Positions 11,279 through 22,454 of a stretch of 64,000 nt of DNA are shown in pieces. The notes beneath the pieces were generated by a model. It did no database searches and was not told the origin of the DNA. It saw only the letters and a list, made by a program, of their open reading frames with translations. The first letter of the stretch is position 1. Every line of letters begins with the position of its first letter. The stretch is from Ailanthus altissimus (lineage: Eukaryota; Streptophyta; Magnoliopsida; Sapindales; Simaroubaceae). A program made the translations under genes and the position numbers. Location of the stretch: the NCBI GenBank assembly GCA_946807835.1, contig OX327696.1:9622501-9686500 (forward strand), read 5' to 3'.

Positions 11279-14200
11279 CAATACAAGAAAAAAAGGGATA
11301 CAGTTACAAATAAAATTTATCACAAAGACAATTTTGTGATAAATTTCATTTATAACCAAAAGTGGAGCCACTGATTTGTAATAGATAAAAATTTATCACA
11401 AATTAGTGTCAATCGATTTTAGTGATATATTTTCTCTATCATAAACTTGTGACATTTTTTTATCAAATGACAATTGAATTTACATGTTATAGACGATATC
11501 GCAGTGTTGTATTAGATGACATGGCAAATAATGTAATGATAATGTCATATGGTTGATGATGTGGAAGATGGTATAATACTAATGTCATGTGGCTAACATA
11601 TAATGACATCATCAAATGACTACGTTCTAAAATAAAAGACCATTCAAGCAAGAAAACTAACTTATTGCATATATATAAGATGTTCATTCACTTACTTGCT
11701 ACCAACACTATAAAGGTGTTCATACTTTTTTCTATACAAAATATAATTATTATGACATACATCTATCTTCTTATACTTAACGCCTAAAGTGCTCATATCT
11801 TTTTTACTCCATATGTAAAAGTAGGGATATATTATTTTGAGGAAAAATCTCGTGAAGACAACTTAGTAATTCAAAAAAACTCTTTTCCAACTACCTATGT
11901 TTGCTCTTGATATTGTACTACTTTATTAACTTAGACAATTTGATGTATTTACTATATCCAGGATACAAAGGCTTTTGAAAATCCTTGACTAGTTTACAAA
12001 ACAAATTTCCACCATCGTTATAATGCCTATATACTTCTTGCACCATTTTAACAGTGCTATCAAAGTCATTGTTTATTTTTGAACCAAGCATGTATTGGTC
12101 TACACATTATGGGGAATCTATATTCTCTCCATGCCAATACCATATCTTACGGGTTTCATCAAGTCACAAACAAGTGATTTTTAACCATTCAAATTGTGTT
12201 AAATGTCATATTAAGATATTTAAGACATGGGCATCTAATCAATTTTCAATATTCAGAATTCAAAGTTACAAATTCAATAAATTTTTAAATCCCTTCTTTA
12301 TTTTCTTTACTCAATTTATCACATGACATCCAAGATCATTCATGTGAGCAATCTAGCTAAATAAGGAATATATCCTGAAAATGCCATCAAGCAGGTGAGC
12401 GAACTAGCTAGATTCATATTCAATTTCAAACAAATAGACATAATAAGAATTTGGTAAATTAGCAAATATAAGTAAAAAATATAAATCTTTATTACTTAAT
12501 TAAAATTTTCAATCTTAAACACATGCCTACAGATTACATTGAAGCTTATATATAAAACCAAAATTAAAAGACAACACTCTTAAATAGAAAAATCAAAATT
12601 GTCTTACATTAATTCTACAAGTAGCAAAAAAACAGAAATACCAGAAGTATCTTGCCATTCAGTAAATTCTGACTCTCATAAAGCAAAGTAAGTCACTTTA
12701 TTAAAATCAGATTGTGTGACTTATGAATTATCAATAGAACATAGTAAGAAAAGAATATCATACAAAATATGGCACAATCCTTTTTTTTTTAGAACTCAGA
12801 AGCAATTCATGCAAATAAAGATCTACATTTAGGGACTAAAATTTCGGGTATGGGAAACATACAATAAATTCACTAATAACAGCCTAATGAGCTCACAACC
12901 AAACTGCTACCACTTAAACATGGTCACATAAAATTCCACAAATATCATTATGTGTATCTGGTCATTTATACTCGAACAAACTCATCAATGCCATACTTTA
13001 AATATTAACTGATTAGACAAACTACTAAACCTATAATATAATTAAATAGTGATAATCTCATAAATGGCATATGATTAGATTTTCAACTATGTGTATACAA
13101 TTAACAGCCAAATGAACTTGATGTACCAAACTATTGCCGCATAGTCTTAACCTAATGAGAGTTGTTATTTTTCTTATAGTTACAAGGCATCAAGAACCAA
13201 ATGAAATGAATAGTTTTCTAACTGTCTATGCAAATGATCCTATATATATATATATATTAACCATAGTCACCTTTTAGTCACTTGTCCCTTTGTTCTGTTA
13301 AAATTAATGACCTGAGTTTTACTTTTAAGCATAATCTTCTATCAAAAGCCACCAACTAAGGTTTTTACTTCTTTTAATGCAAATGCAAAATGCCCACCAT
13401 TAAAAGATTGCTTGTCTAGTTTGTTAATACTTGAACATATAGTTTTTAAATTTTCAGCAAGCATGATGCCATATATTTCTAACATACTATCTAGTAACAC
13501 ACCATAATTCAATTTAACTGAATAAAACATACCACAAACGATTATAAAAAGGAAAAAAATCCTTTAATAAGTTTAACAAACAATACTCATTCTCTAATTG
13601 TTGAATTAATTAGATTAATAGGCACATGAATGAATTTCAAATAGGTTCCCACAGTAATCCCTAATTTATTGACTTGAAATTGCAAAATGGAAGAGTGTAT
13701 ATATCAATAGCAGTACCAAATGTACCCATCATGAGAAACAAACAAGAAGCTAGCAAGAATATCACAAATTAAACAAAACCTAGATACCAAAATCTCTAGC
13801 ATGCACCATATCATCATCTAACCAAATTTCTGAAATATTAATCAAATCAACAACATCGACCGAGACTTAGAGAGCAAATGCAAATAACATAAACAAATAA
13901 TACCTAACCCTTCCCAAATTCGGTTTATAAATAATTAGAGATTATTTATTATTAAGGTTTATAAATGTATACATTTTCACACGAATTGTTGTAACTAATT
14001 TGGAGCTAATTTTTGTTTGGAAGATGAACCAAAAATCTCAAACAAAAAGAGACTTCTTGAGATGAACTAGACGAATTTTGTGAGCTGCAATGGAGTTCGA
14101 ACTTAGAAGAAAAATGAAGACTTCTTTCTGAATATTCGTATAAGTGTTAGAAAAGAGGGTAACCAAAACAACACTAGTAAAAATGACGTTGTTTTATTTC

Positions 14201-14862
14201 TTAATTGAACCAAATAAAACGACGTCATTTGCAAATACCAAATTCGCACAAAATAACCTTTTTCAAAATATGGAAATAAAAACATTACAAAAATGACGAA
14301 ATTTCTGTCTACACACATTGGCCATTAAACAACGTTGTTTAGATTTTCTAAATTTAGTCATTAAACGGCGTTTCAGACAAAACAAAATACTAAACAACAT
14401 CATTTTTGGTAATGTTATTCGACCAATAAACGACGTCATAAAGTTATTCTTCAAAGAATGTCAATCTCAAAAAGACATTGTTTAACACATTGTGAAAAAA
14501 AAAAAATGAATACAAAAGTTGGCATCATTTTAGAAATTCTGAAAAAAATAAAAAAGAAATATTAAAAAAAAAGTGTCGTGTTGCCATTTATGTACTGTCG
14601 TGTCATTTTCTATCACAAATTTGAGTTAAATATATTTTTGATACCCTTTATTACAAATTGTATTAAATATTATCACACATTTGTGACAGAAAAAAATTAC
14701 GACTTGTAATAGAAATTTATCATAAATTATTAATACCGTATAAAAATGATAGTTTCTGTCACAAATTAATAATAAAAAATGATAATTTCTATCACAAATT
14801 CATAATAACAAAAAAAATCTATCAGAAAATTTCTATCACTAATTTTTTTTTTTCTTTTAGTG
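11279..14862. mobile_element. CACTA (En/Spm-type) DNA transposon, apparently non-autonomous
   Basis: The right end reads outward ...TTTTCTTTTAGTG, which on the minus strand is CACTAAAAGAAAAA. The left end reads CAATACAAGAAAAAAAGGG, a CACTACAAGAAA-type terminus with one change in the CACTA pentamer. Both ends carry subterminal copies of (T)TTATCACAAATT in both orientations: near 11318-11400 and again repeatedly at 14620-14840. Such subterminal repeats are where CACTA transposases bind. The 3-bp flanks are TTC on the left and TTT on the right, one mismatch from a target duplication. The interior (about 3.6 kb in all) is full of stops on both strands and shows no transposase landmarks, so movement would need proteins from elsewhere. 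The calls of the ends are by eye. Confidence 0.75.
14180..14500. repeat. Cluster of AAACGACGTC-type words near the right end of the CACTA element
   Basis: Variants of AAAACGACGTCATTT occur at about 14182 (AAAATGACGTTGTTTT), 14216 (AAAACGACGTCATTT), 14329 (AAACAACGTTGTTT), 14363 (AAACGGCGTTTC), 14393 (AAACAACATCATTTTT) and 14426 (AAACGACGTC). The central ACGT or ACGTC makes each one nearly palindromic. They lie just inside the subterminal TATCACAAATT repeats and may be a second class of binding site; that role is inferred. Confidence 0.65.
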
Positions 14863-15218
14863 TTTCTTATATAGAATTGGAAAACTTATTGTTGTCTAAT
14901 TAAATTTTTTTAAATATACAATTTTCTTCAAACAAATTTTAAATTATTTATTATTCTATTTTGAGAACTTTTTTCAAACAAAATTAAAAAATAGTTAATT
15001 ATTTTCTTAAAATGGGTAAAAGTAATTTTTAAAAAATTGAAAAAAATGAGTAATATATAAAAAACAATTTGAGAAAGTAATCAATAATGGTTATTTTTTG
15101 TGTGAAACTTATTCATAATTAATAATTAATAAAAAGGAGTATTAAATACAAATCTCTTCATAGATACTTCAGTTGATATAATAATGATTCCATCAAAAAG
15201 TCATTTTAACTATTATGT
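14863..15218. other. AT-rich spacer between the CACTA element and Copia element 1
   Basis: No coding sequence or named repeat recognised. Confidence 0.5.
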
Positions 15219-15480
15219 TGTAAATATGTAAAATAAAATGCGAAAGTTAAAGATCACTCAAATATTTTGGAAAGTAATATGAAAATTATAAAAGTATGGG
15301 AAGTAAATGAATTGTAGAGAGGGTGGGGTTGGGTTATACACATATTTATAGGCAAGTCGCAGGGGATGACGGGGGTTATGGTTGGAATTCACCAAAATGC
15401 TCCTCCCCCACCGCCTTACAATATTCCTCTTTGAATGCCACCACTTTAACTATATTTTACATTTACTAAAAAAAATTTAA
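15219..15480 (-). repeat. 3' LTR (part) of Copia element 1
   Basis: GTAAATATGTAAAATAAAAT and the following ~200 bp match the sequence from about 20797 on, which is itself interrupted by a solo LTR at 20946. The shared block continues across that interruption (GGAATTCACCAAAATGCTCC here; GGGGAAATTTACCAAAATGC across the junction there). Since the polyprotein between them is on the minus strand, this left copy is the 3' LTR. The right-hand end of the LTR is not clear. Confidence 0.65.
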
Positions 15481-15837
15481 TGGGACAAAAATTAAGTAAA
15501 AATAAATACAACTCTATAATGTACAGTGACAGTAAACGTACTTCAAGATTGCCTCATTAAAAATCTTGCCAATAAAACTCAGTGAGTAAAAACCTTATAG
15601 AAGTGAAAAAGAATGTGCTCCCTCATAAAGTAACATCTATTAATTTAATCATTTGTTGAGTTAGTGCATACTAACTTTGTGGACAAATTTCTCAATAGTT
15701 GATGTTGGCAGAGATTTAGTAAACAGATGTACAAATTTGTTAGTGGAGTATATCTGTTTAACATCAATCTTCTCACATTATTGCAACTCATGAGTGTAAA
15801 ATAATTTTAGAGAAAGATATTTGGTTCTATCTCCTTT

Positions 15838-15909
15838 GATGTATCCACCTTTAACTTGAGCGATGTATCTGCCTTTAACTTGAGCGATGTATCCGCCTTT
15901 AACTTGAGC
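15838..15909 (-). repeat. Three 24-bp tandem repeats inside the Copia RNase H relic
   Basis: Three copies of a 24-bp unit start at 15838, 15862 and 15886. On the minus strand they translate in frame to the 8-residue unit AQVKGGYI (one copy AQVKGRYI). A single copy is expected in the family, so this is an in-frame expansion of 16 residues. Confidence 0.92.
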
Positions 15910-18900
15910 AATACAAACAACATTATTTTCATAAATTATTGTTGGATTATCTATTGCATAAGATAGACTATTGTATTCTAAATGTGATGAATAATAAATC
16001 ACAACCATATGCATTCCTTACTTGCTTCATCTAGTGCAAGAATCTTGGAGTATTTTGAAGATGTGACAACAAAAGTTTTCTTTTGTATATTGTTATGAGA
16101 TTGTTGTATTATTATAAGTACAAATATATCCCATTTGCCAACAAGCTTTATGAGATCAGATAAGTACCCAACATATGCATAACCAACTAGATTTGAATTT
16201 TTTGAAGGTTAATTGAACTAAAATAGTCCTAAATCTATCATTCCACAAAGGTAACAATATATATGTTTGACACCATTCTAATGATGTTGAGTTGGTACAG
16301 AACTGAATCTTACTAATAAGTTTACTACAAAAGTTATATCCAGTCTAGTGCATTGGACTAGATAGAATAGAGCACTAATTGCATTAAGATAAGGTACTTT
16401 TCGACTAAGTATTTTTTTTATCATTTTCCTTAGGACGAAATTGATCTTATTTGGGATTAAAAAATCGAACAACCATAGGGATACTTAATGAATGAGTTTT
16501 ATCCATATTAAATCTTCTTAGAATTATTATAGTATAGATAGATTATGGATAAGATTTTGTTTAATTTGTGCTCATTCTATAGCTTGAGACAATACTTAGT
16601 CTTCCTCAAGTCTTTCATTTTAAATTCTCCTTTTAAAGTATTATGCAATATTCAGGAGCTTTTCAGAAGTCCCAATTAAATTCATATCATCCACATATAC
16701 AGTCATAATGGCAAACTCAAATTCTATTTTTTTTCTTTTATAATAAACATAGACATATTAGATCATTAATATATCATTCTTTTATCAACTAATCGTTTAG
16801 GCGGTTGTACCACATGCACCTAGATTATTTCAATTCATACAAAGATCTTTATGGCTTGATTGAATACAAATTGCGATTACATACTTTAGGCATATTAAAT
16901 TCTCATTTAAATATTTGTGTCAAATGATCCATATAAGTAAGCTGTCACTACATCTATAAGACGCATATTATGCTCAAAATATAATTGTGTCTATTAATGA
17001 GGAATAAGTTTTAAGCAACCTCAGGTTTCTGCAAGAAATCTTAATTGACGAGTCTTGATTTTATATTTGGTGACCTCGTTATTTTTATTTATATTTTCAT
17101 ACAACAAAGCCATTTATATCTATGGATTTGACATCCTTAGGTGTTCAAAATACATGTTCAAATATTTCATGCTTGGCAAAAGAAGTCAATTCTATTTGAA
17201 TTACTTTTTTCATTAGAGCCAATCACACATTTCTTTTGTATTTATCAATATTTTATGACTCAAAATCATCATTCATAAATTCAGTAGCTACTGCAAATGA
17301 AAACACATCGTCGATAATTATTTCATCACATTTTCACATTTTTCCTATGTAAGAATAATTTGTAGTCTTTTTTTCATTTTCAAATTCTTAAACCTCTTTT
17401 ACGGCTAATATCTCTTTCGAAACGTTTGTCTCTTCAGAGACGTGTTTCTTTAGGACCATGTGTCCCTTCAGGGAATGTGTCTCTTTAGGGACTATTAAAT
17501 CCTCTGATATGAGCGGTTTAAGGAATGTGAATTTATTGGCTTGAACATCAATTTCAATAGAATCATAATTTTTTATTTTCTTCTTCTGTGGAATAATATC
17601 TTTTGAACCACGCAATCTATCATAATTATGATGTGCAACATAGAATTTATCTACTACTTTTTGATTAAAATATTATGCAGAAATAATCACATGGGCTTAT
17701 GTATTGGTATATGGTATATATGACTTGGTTAATTTTGATGTGTTTTGTAAATATATATGATAAATCATTTGTAATTATTTGAACATTAATAATCCTTCAC
17801 ACTTCATTTTTATATTAATTTGTATTAGGATCCAAATAAGACATGGTAGTCATATTCTGAGAAAGTTTACGCCTAACTTTAGAAGATAATTTCCTTTCCC
17901 TTAATAATGGGAATACTATCTCATCAAAATAGCAATCCACAAATCGTACATTAAACAGATCACCTGTCAGGGGTTCAAGATATCTTATAATTGATGATGA
18001 GTTAAAACCACTATAAATCCCTTAAGCGATGTTGAGGTCCCATTTTAGTGCATTGTGGGGGGTGATATAATCATTAAGAATTTTGTTAATCCATTTTTAT
18101 GTGAACATATGGCACAATATGTTCTACATTGATTTCCATTAATGACAATAGTCATTAAATATTTTTGATGTAAATCCATCAACATTATTTAAATATATAA
18201 TTTTAATAGGGTAGTACGAAATTATGCATTCAATTTAATGATATGTGCTAACAGTCTAGCAAATGTAATATTTCATATAGATAGTAAAAAAATATATGAT
18301 TACCATACTAATGCATAAATTAAAATCATAAAATAGCAAAAAACGTTTACTTGATGAATGAATTTGATTTACAAATATCTCTTTAAATCCTTTATAAAAA
18401 AAAGATGAAGATTCTACACCCATCTTTAAAAGGATGGTTTAACTACAAGTTTGACTTGTGAGCAAGTGGTACAAAAATTCTTATTAGCCAATAAAATCTT
18501 CAAGTTCTTTAATAGATACCTATGAGAATTTTTAATGGTCCAATGTATCATAGTTGATCCTGAATGACCAAGGTAGTTATACTATAGAACAAATATTTTT
18601 AGATCACTGAAATTCTAGTTCATTACTACATAGCTTTCAATTGAATAAGACATACAAGATGATAAGACAGAAAGCTCTTCAAGCATACACTCCTTATTTT
18701 AGAAGTAATGTAGATATATGTATTTTTATTCAAAGTCTCAATGTAATATTCAATTCGGTAGATATCTTTAAAACTAAGCAAATTTCTTCTAGATCTGCTT
18801 GCATATAAAACTTTACATATATATAATTTTGTTCCACTTGCTAACAAGATTATTTTTTATTTAGAGCCTTCAATCAAGTTTGTAGGACCTGATATTACTT

Positions 18901-19504
18901 TTCTTTCAATATTTTTTATCTCAAATAATAGTGTATGTAGCTACATTATTAACCAAATAAGCATCCCAACTTTTTCAAAGTAACAATTCATCTTTAAATA
19001 TTATTCCTTACATAAACGTTTACGATAGATATCAATATGGTAAAAGTCATATTTTATACAAAAAGACATAACATGAAAATATTGATTAAACTTTAATAAT
19101 TAGTGTTCACCTTTTTATCTCCAAAGAGATTAAATATATATATATATATATATATGAATAAGATCTACAGAATCTTGAGTCACTAATAAGATTTTTCTTC
19201 ATATTCTATCCATTTGCCTTGATAGATACCTCATAATGCATTATATTAATAACAAGTACTTTTAATTATACTTAGGGTATTTATTCTCTTACCATTGTAT
19301 TTGTGTTGGTATTTATGCCCTCTTTTATTGTTCCCATTCTTTGGTATTTTATAGCTACTGTATGGGCGATAATCGCACCTTTCCCTTTCTCTACGATCAC
19401 ATCTAATTTTTTTATAAGTATTTGCATCACTTTTAAGAATGACTGAGAACCAATTGGACATAATTTATAATTTTTTTAATGAGAGCTTATTATTTTGTTC
19501 AGCA

Positions 19505-19828
19505 AGTAGAAGACATAAGATTAATTCTAAGTATTTTTTAAATTGCCGTTCCCGATACTATTGCTGGAGAACAACATTAGAGGCATAAAAAGTATAGAAT
19601 ATTTTCTCTAACAAATCATGTTCTATAACTTTCTCACCATACAATTTCAACTTTCTCACCATGAAAAATAGGAGACATAAGATTAATTCTAAATATTTTT
19701 GAAATTGCCATTCCCGATACTATTGTTGCAGAATAATATTAGAGGCATGAAAAATATAGAATATTTTCTCTAATAAATCACGTTCTATAACTTTCTCACT
19801 ACACAATTTCATCTGTGCAGTGATTCTA
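19505..19828 (-). repeat. 162-bp tandem duplication inside the Copia gag relic
   Basis: GACATAAGATTAATTCTAA occurs at 19512 and 19674, and ACAATTTCA at about 19641 and 19803; both give a 162-bp step. The copies differ by scattered substitutions and both carry gag similarity, so the duplication happened within the element and has since diverged. Confidence 0.9.
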
Positions 19829-20319
19829 AATAAAGCATAATTGTATTCAACAATAGTTTTAAAGTGCTACAGTGCACATTCATCCACTCATATTTTGCTT
19901 TTAGAAGAAACACATTTTTTTAATGATCATAATTTCTTTTAGATTTTCCAAGAGGATAAGTAGATCATTTATTGTTAAATGTTGAGCTTTCAGGCTCTCA
20001 TATTGATGACGAAAGAAAATCATAGCTTTCAATTTGTCCTATAGGGACACATTGTTTTCTTTTTCGATTGTCTATTCTAAACTATTGGCTTAGAGGTGCA
20101 TCTTGGCATCTAGTACCCATGATGGATAATTTTTTCCAAAGACATTACGAATAGAGATTTATAAATTTGTAAGAGACATTTTTCAGAGGCTTTGAACATA
20201 AAGAAGGGAATTAAAATTAGTATGATGTAATATAAATATTATTTAACAAATATATAATGTAAAACATAAATATCAAAAGTAATTTTTGGAGGCACTACTT
20301 TCCATATATATAAAATTGT

Positions 20320-20510
20320 CATAATTAAGAGGCAGGGCCTTCCATGTATCAATAGTATAAATGAGACATAACCTTCCATTTATTGATAACAATAAAGAGG
20401 CATGACCTTCCATAAATTGATAATAATGAGGAGATATGACCTTTTATAAAGTAATAATAATAATGAGGAGGCATGACCTTCCATAAAATGATAATAATAA
20501 GGTGCAATCT
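20320..20510. repeat. Imperfect tandem repeats in the leader of Copia element 1
   Basis: About four units centred on GAGGCATGACCTTCCATAAA recur with (AAT)n-rich spacers (near 20331, 20371, 20398, 20470), at steps of roughly 30-70 bp. They lie between the gag relic and the 5' LTR. Confidence 0.7.
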
Positions 20511-20796
20511 TCTATATGAATAAGTGATTAAAAAAAATAGATTATAAAATTATAAATTCTAGTTTAAAATTATAATTAAGAAATGTTGTCCTTATTTTTT
20601 TTATGTGTAAGATGCAAATAAATGGTAACCACAGAGCATACTCATAAGGATTATAACATGCAATAATATAAATATACTACAAATAATAATTGAATATAAA
20701 TGAAATACATAAAACAAAAAATATAAAATAAAGTAGGTCAAGAACTTAATGAAAAAGTTAAGAATTGAATTTACTTGAAAATCATGCTGATAACGT

Positions 20797-20945
20797 GATG
20801 TAAATATAAAATAAAATGTCAAAGCTAAAGATAACTCAAATATTGAAAGCTCTTGAAAGTATTATAGAAATTATAAAAGTATTAGAAGTGAATGAATTAT
20901 AAGGGGTGCTGTACACATATTCATAAGTGAATTGATGGGGAAATT
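20797..20945 (-). repeat. 5' LTR of Copia element 1, piece left of the solo LTR
   Basis: TGATGTAAATATAAAATAAA and following sequence match 15219 onward. The LTR is broken at 20945 by the insertion of the solo LTR and resumes at 24532. On the minus strand the sequence just inside the LTR reads TTATCAGCATGA, possibly a primer-binding site of the internal (half) tRNA type, but this is weak. Confidence 0.65.
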
Positions 20946-21728
20946 TGTGTGAGTGATTTTAAACTTATGGTGCATGTATGTGAGTTTGTGTCTATCATTC
21001 AAATATAGTATATATATCACATACATACATGTGCAGTAGATGAGTGGAATATAAATTACTCAATGATAAACACAAATGAACTTTTACATGTTATCTCATA
21101 AATGTAAAATACTTCAAGATTGAGAAATAGTACCTTGTCAAGCCTTTGGTATATGGTCGAACTGGAGTATCCGTCTTGAAGTAACTCGTTCACAATTCTA
21201 GTTCCTCAACAAGGTGGGCTTGAGGAAGCTAGAATGACAGCTCTTCCAGCAAATGATTTAACTCTTGAAACCTTGTTTCTACCTTGTAATATGGGTGACC
21301 AAAATGGAAGAGAAAAAATGGAGATAATGTGTTTTTGTGCTCTCAACACTTGCGAGAATTTTCTAACACTTAGCAAAATTCACTTCTCCCTCACACTATC
21401 TCTCTTTGGCCGAATTTCTCTACATTAATTGAGCAACATAGTGCTATTTTATTTGTTTATTATTTTTCTTCTATTTTTTTACCTAATGGCATTCATTATT
21501 ATGGTCAATGTTTGGCATTAGTGTTTTGTTTATTATTATTTACAATAAACCAAATGAAAACAAAACAAGATAGAAAATTATTTAAATGAACTTAGCCTAA
21601 ATCTAGGCTAAATGAAAAATATTTTCTCATTATTAAGAAATATGTTAAGGCCTACCATTTACAAGTGCCACCAATTTATTCTTATTATATCATTTAATTA
21701 ATATTAAACAAATGATTTAATCATATTA

Positions 21729-21794
21729 AATCTTGAAGTATTTTACATGTTATCTCATAAATGTAAAATACTTCATGTAAAATACTTCAAGATT
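21729..21794. repeat. Inverted repeat at the copy 1/copy 2 junction
   Basis: AATCTTGAAGTATTTTACAT at 21729-21748 is the exact reverse complement of ATGTAAAATACTTCAAGATT at 21775-21794. The inner 14 bp of the right arm are also present once more just before it. Confidence 0.93.
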
Positions 21795-22402
21795 GAGAAA
21801 TAGTACCTTGTCAAGCCTTTGGTATATGGTCGAACTGGAGTACTCGTCTTGAAGTAATTCATTCACAATTCTAGTTCCTCAACAAGGTGGGCTTGAGGAA
21901 GCTAGAATGACAGCTCTTTCAGCAAATGATTTAACTCTTGAAACTTTGTTTCTACCTTATAATATGGGTGACCAAAATGGAAGAGGAAAAATGGAGAGAA
22001 TGTGTTTTTGTGCTCTCAACACTTACGAGAATTTTCTAACACTTAGCAAAATTCACTTCTCCCTCACACTATCTCTCTTTGGCCGAATTTCTCTACATTA
22101 ATTGAGCAACATAGTGCTATTTTATTTGTTTATTATTTTTCTTCTATTTTTTTTACCTAATGGCATTCATTATTATGGTCAATGTTTGATATTAGTGTTT
22201 TGTTTATTATTATTTACAATAAACCAAATGAAAACAAAACAAGATAGAAAATTATTTAAATGAACTTAGCCTAAATCTAGGCTAAATGAAAAATATTTTC
22301 TCATTATTAAGAAATATGTTAAGGCCTACCATTTACAAGTGCCACCAATTTATTCTTATTATATCATTTAATTAATATTAAACAAATGATTTAATCATAT
22401 TA

Positions 22403-22454
22403 AATCTTGAAGTATTTTACATGTTATCTCATAAATGTAAAATACTTCAAGATT
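22403..22454. repeat. Inverted repeat at the copy 2/copy 3 junction
   Basis: A perfect 20-bp stem: 22403-22422 against 22435-22454, with a 12-nt loop. The left arm exists only at the two junctions; it is absent before copy 1 and after copy 3. Confidence 0.93.

Larger units (their letters stand above)
15500..20180 (-). pseudogene. Ty1/Copia element 1: degenerate gag-pol polyprotein
   Basis: Minus-strand pieces fall in Copia order, from gag (right) to RNase H (left). Gag: EHDLLEKIFYTFYASNVVLQ and YRERQFKKYLELI at about 19500-19660, and again in a tandem copy. Gag-pre-integrase: ASGTKLYICKVLYASRSRRN then LLSFKDIYR at about 18780-18847. Linker between integrase and RT: GSKDIIPQKKK near 17600. 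RT end: VPYLNAISALFYLVQCTRLD then ITFVVNLLVRFSSVPT at about 16290-16400. RNase H: DNPTIIYENNVVCIAQVKGG then KGDRTKYLSLKLFYTHELQ at 15778-15950. Stops and frameshifts are everywhere, so no protein can be made. The element would be copied through cytoplasmic virus-like particles and integrated into nuclear DNA; none of that is possible now. The Copia assignment is firm; the lineage is not. Confidence 0.88.

Noticed and set aside
19138..19157. (TA)n tracts here and at 7388, 8047, 13241 and 27701 as regulatory elements
   Set aside because: They are ordinary dinucleotide microsatellites in AT-rich DNA with no gene beside them.
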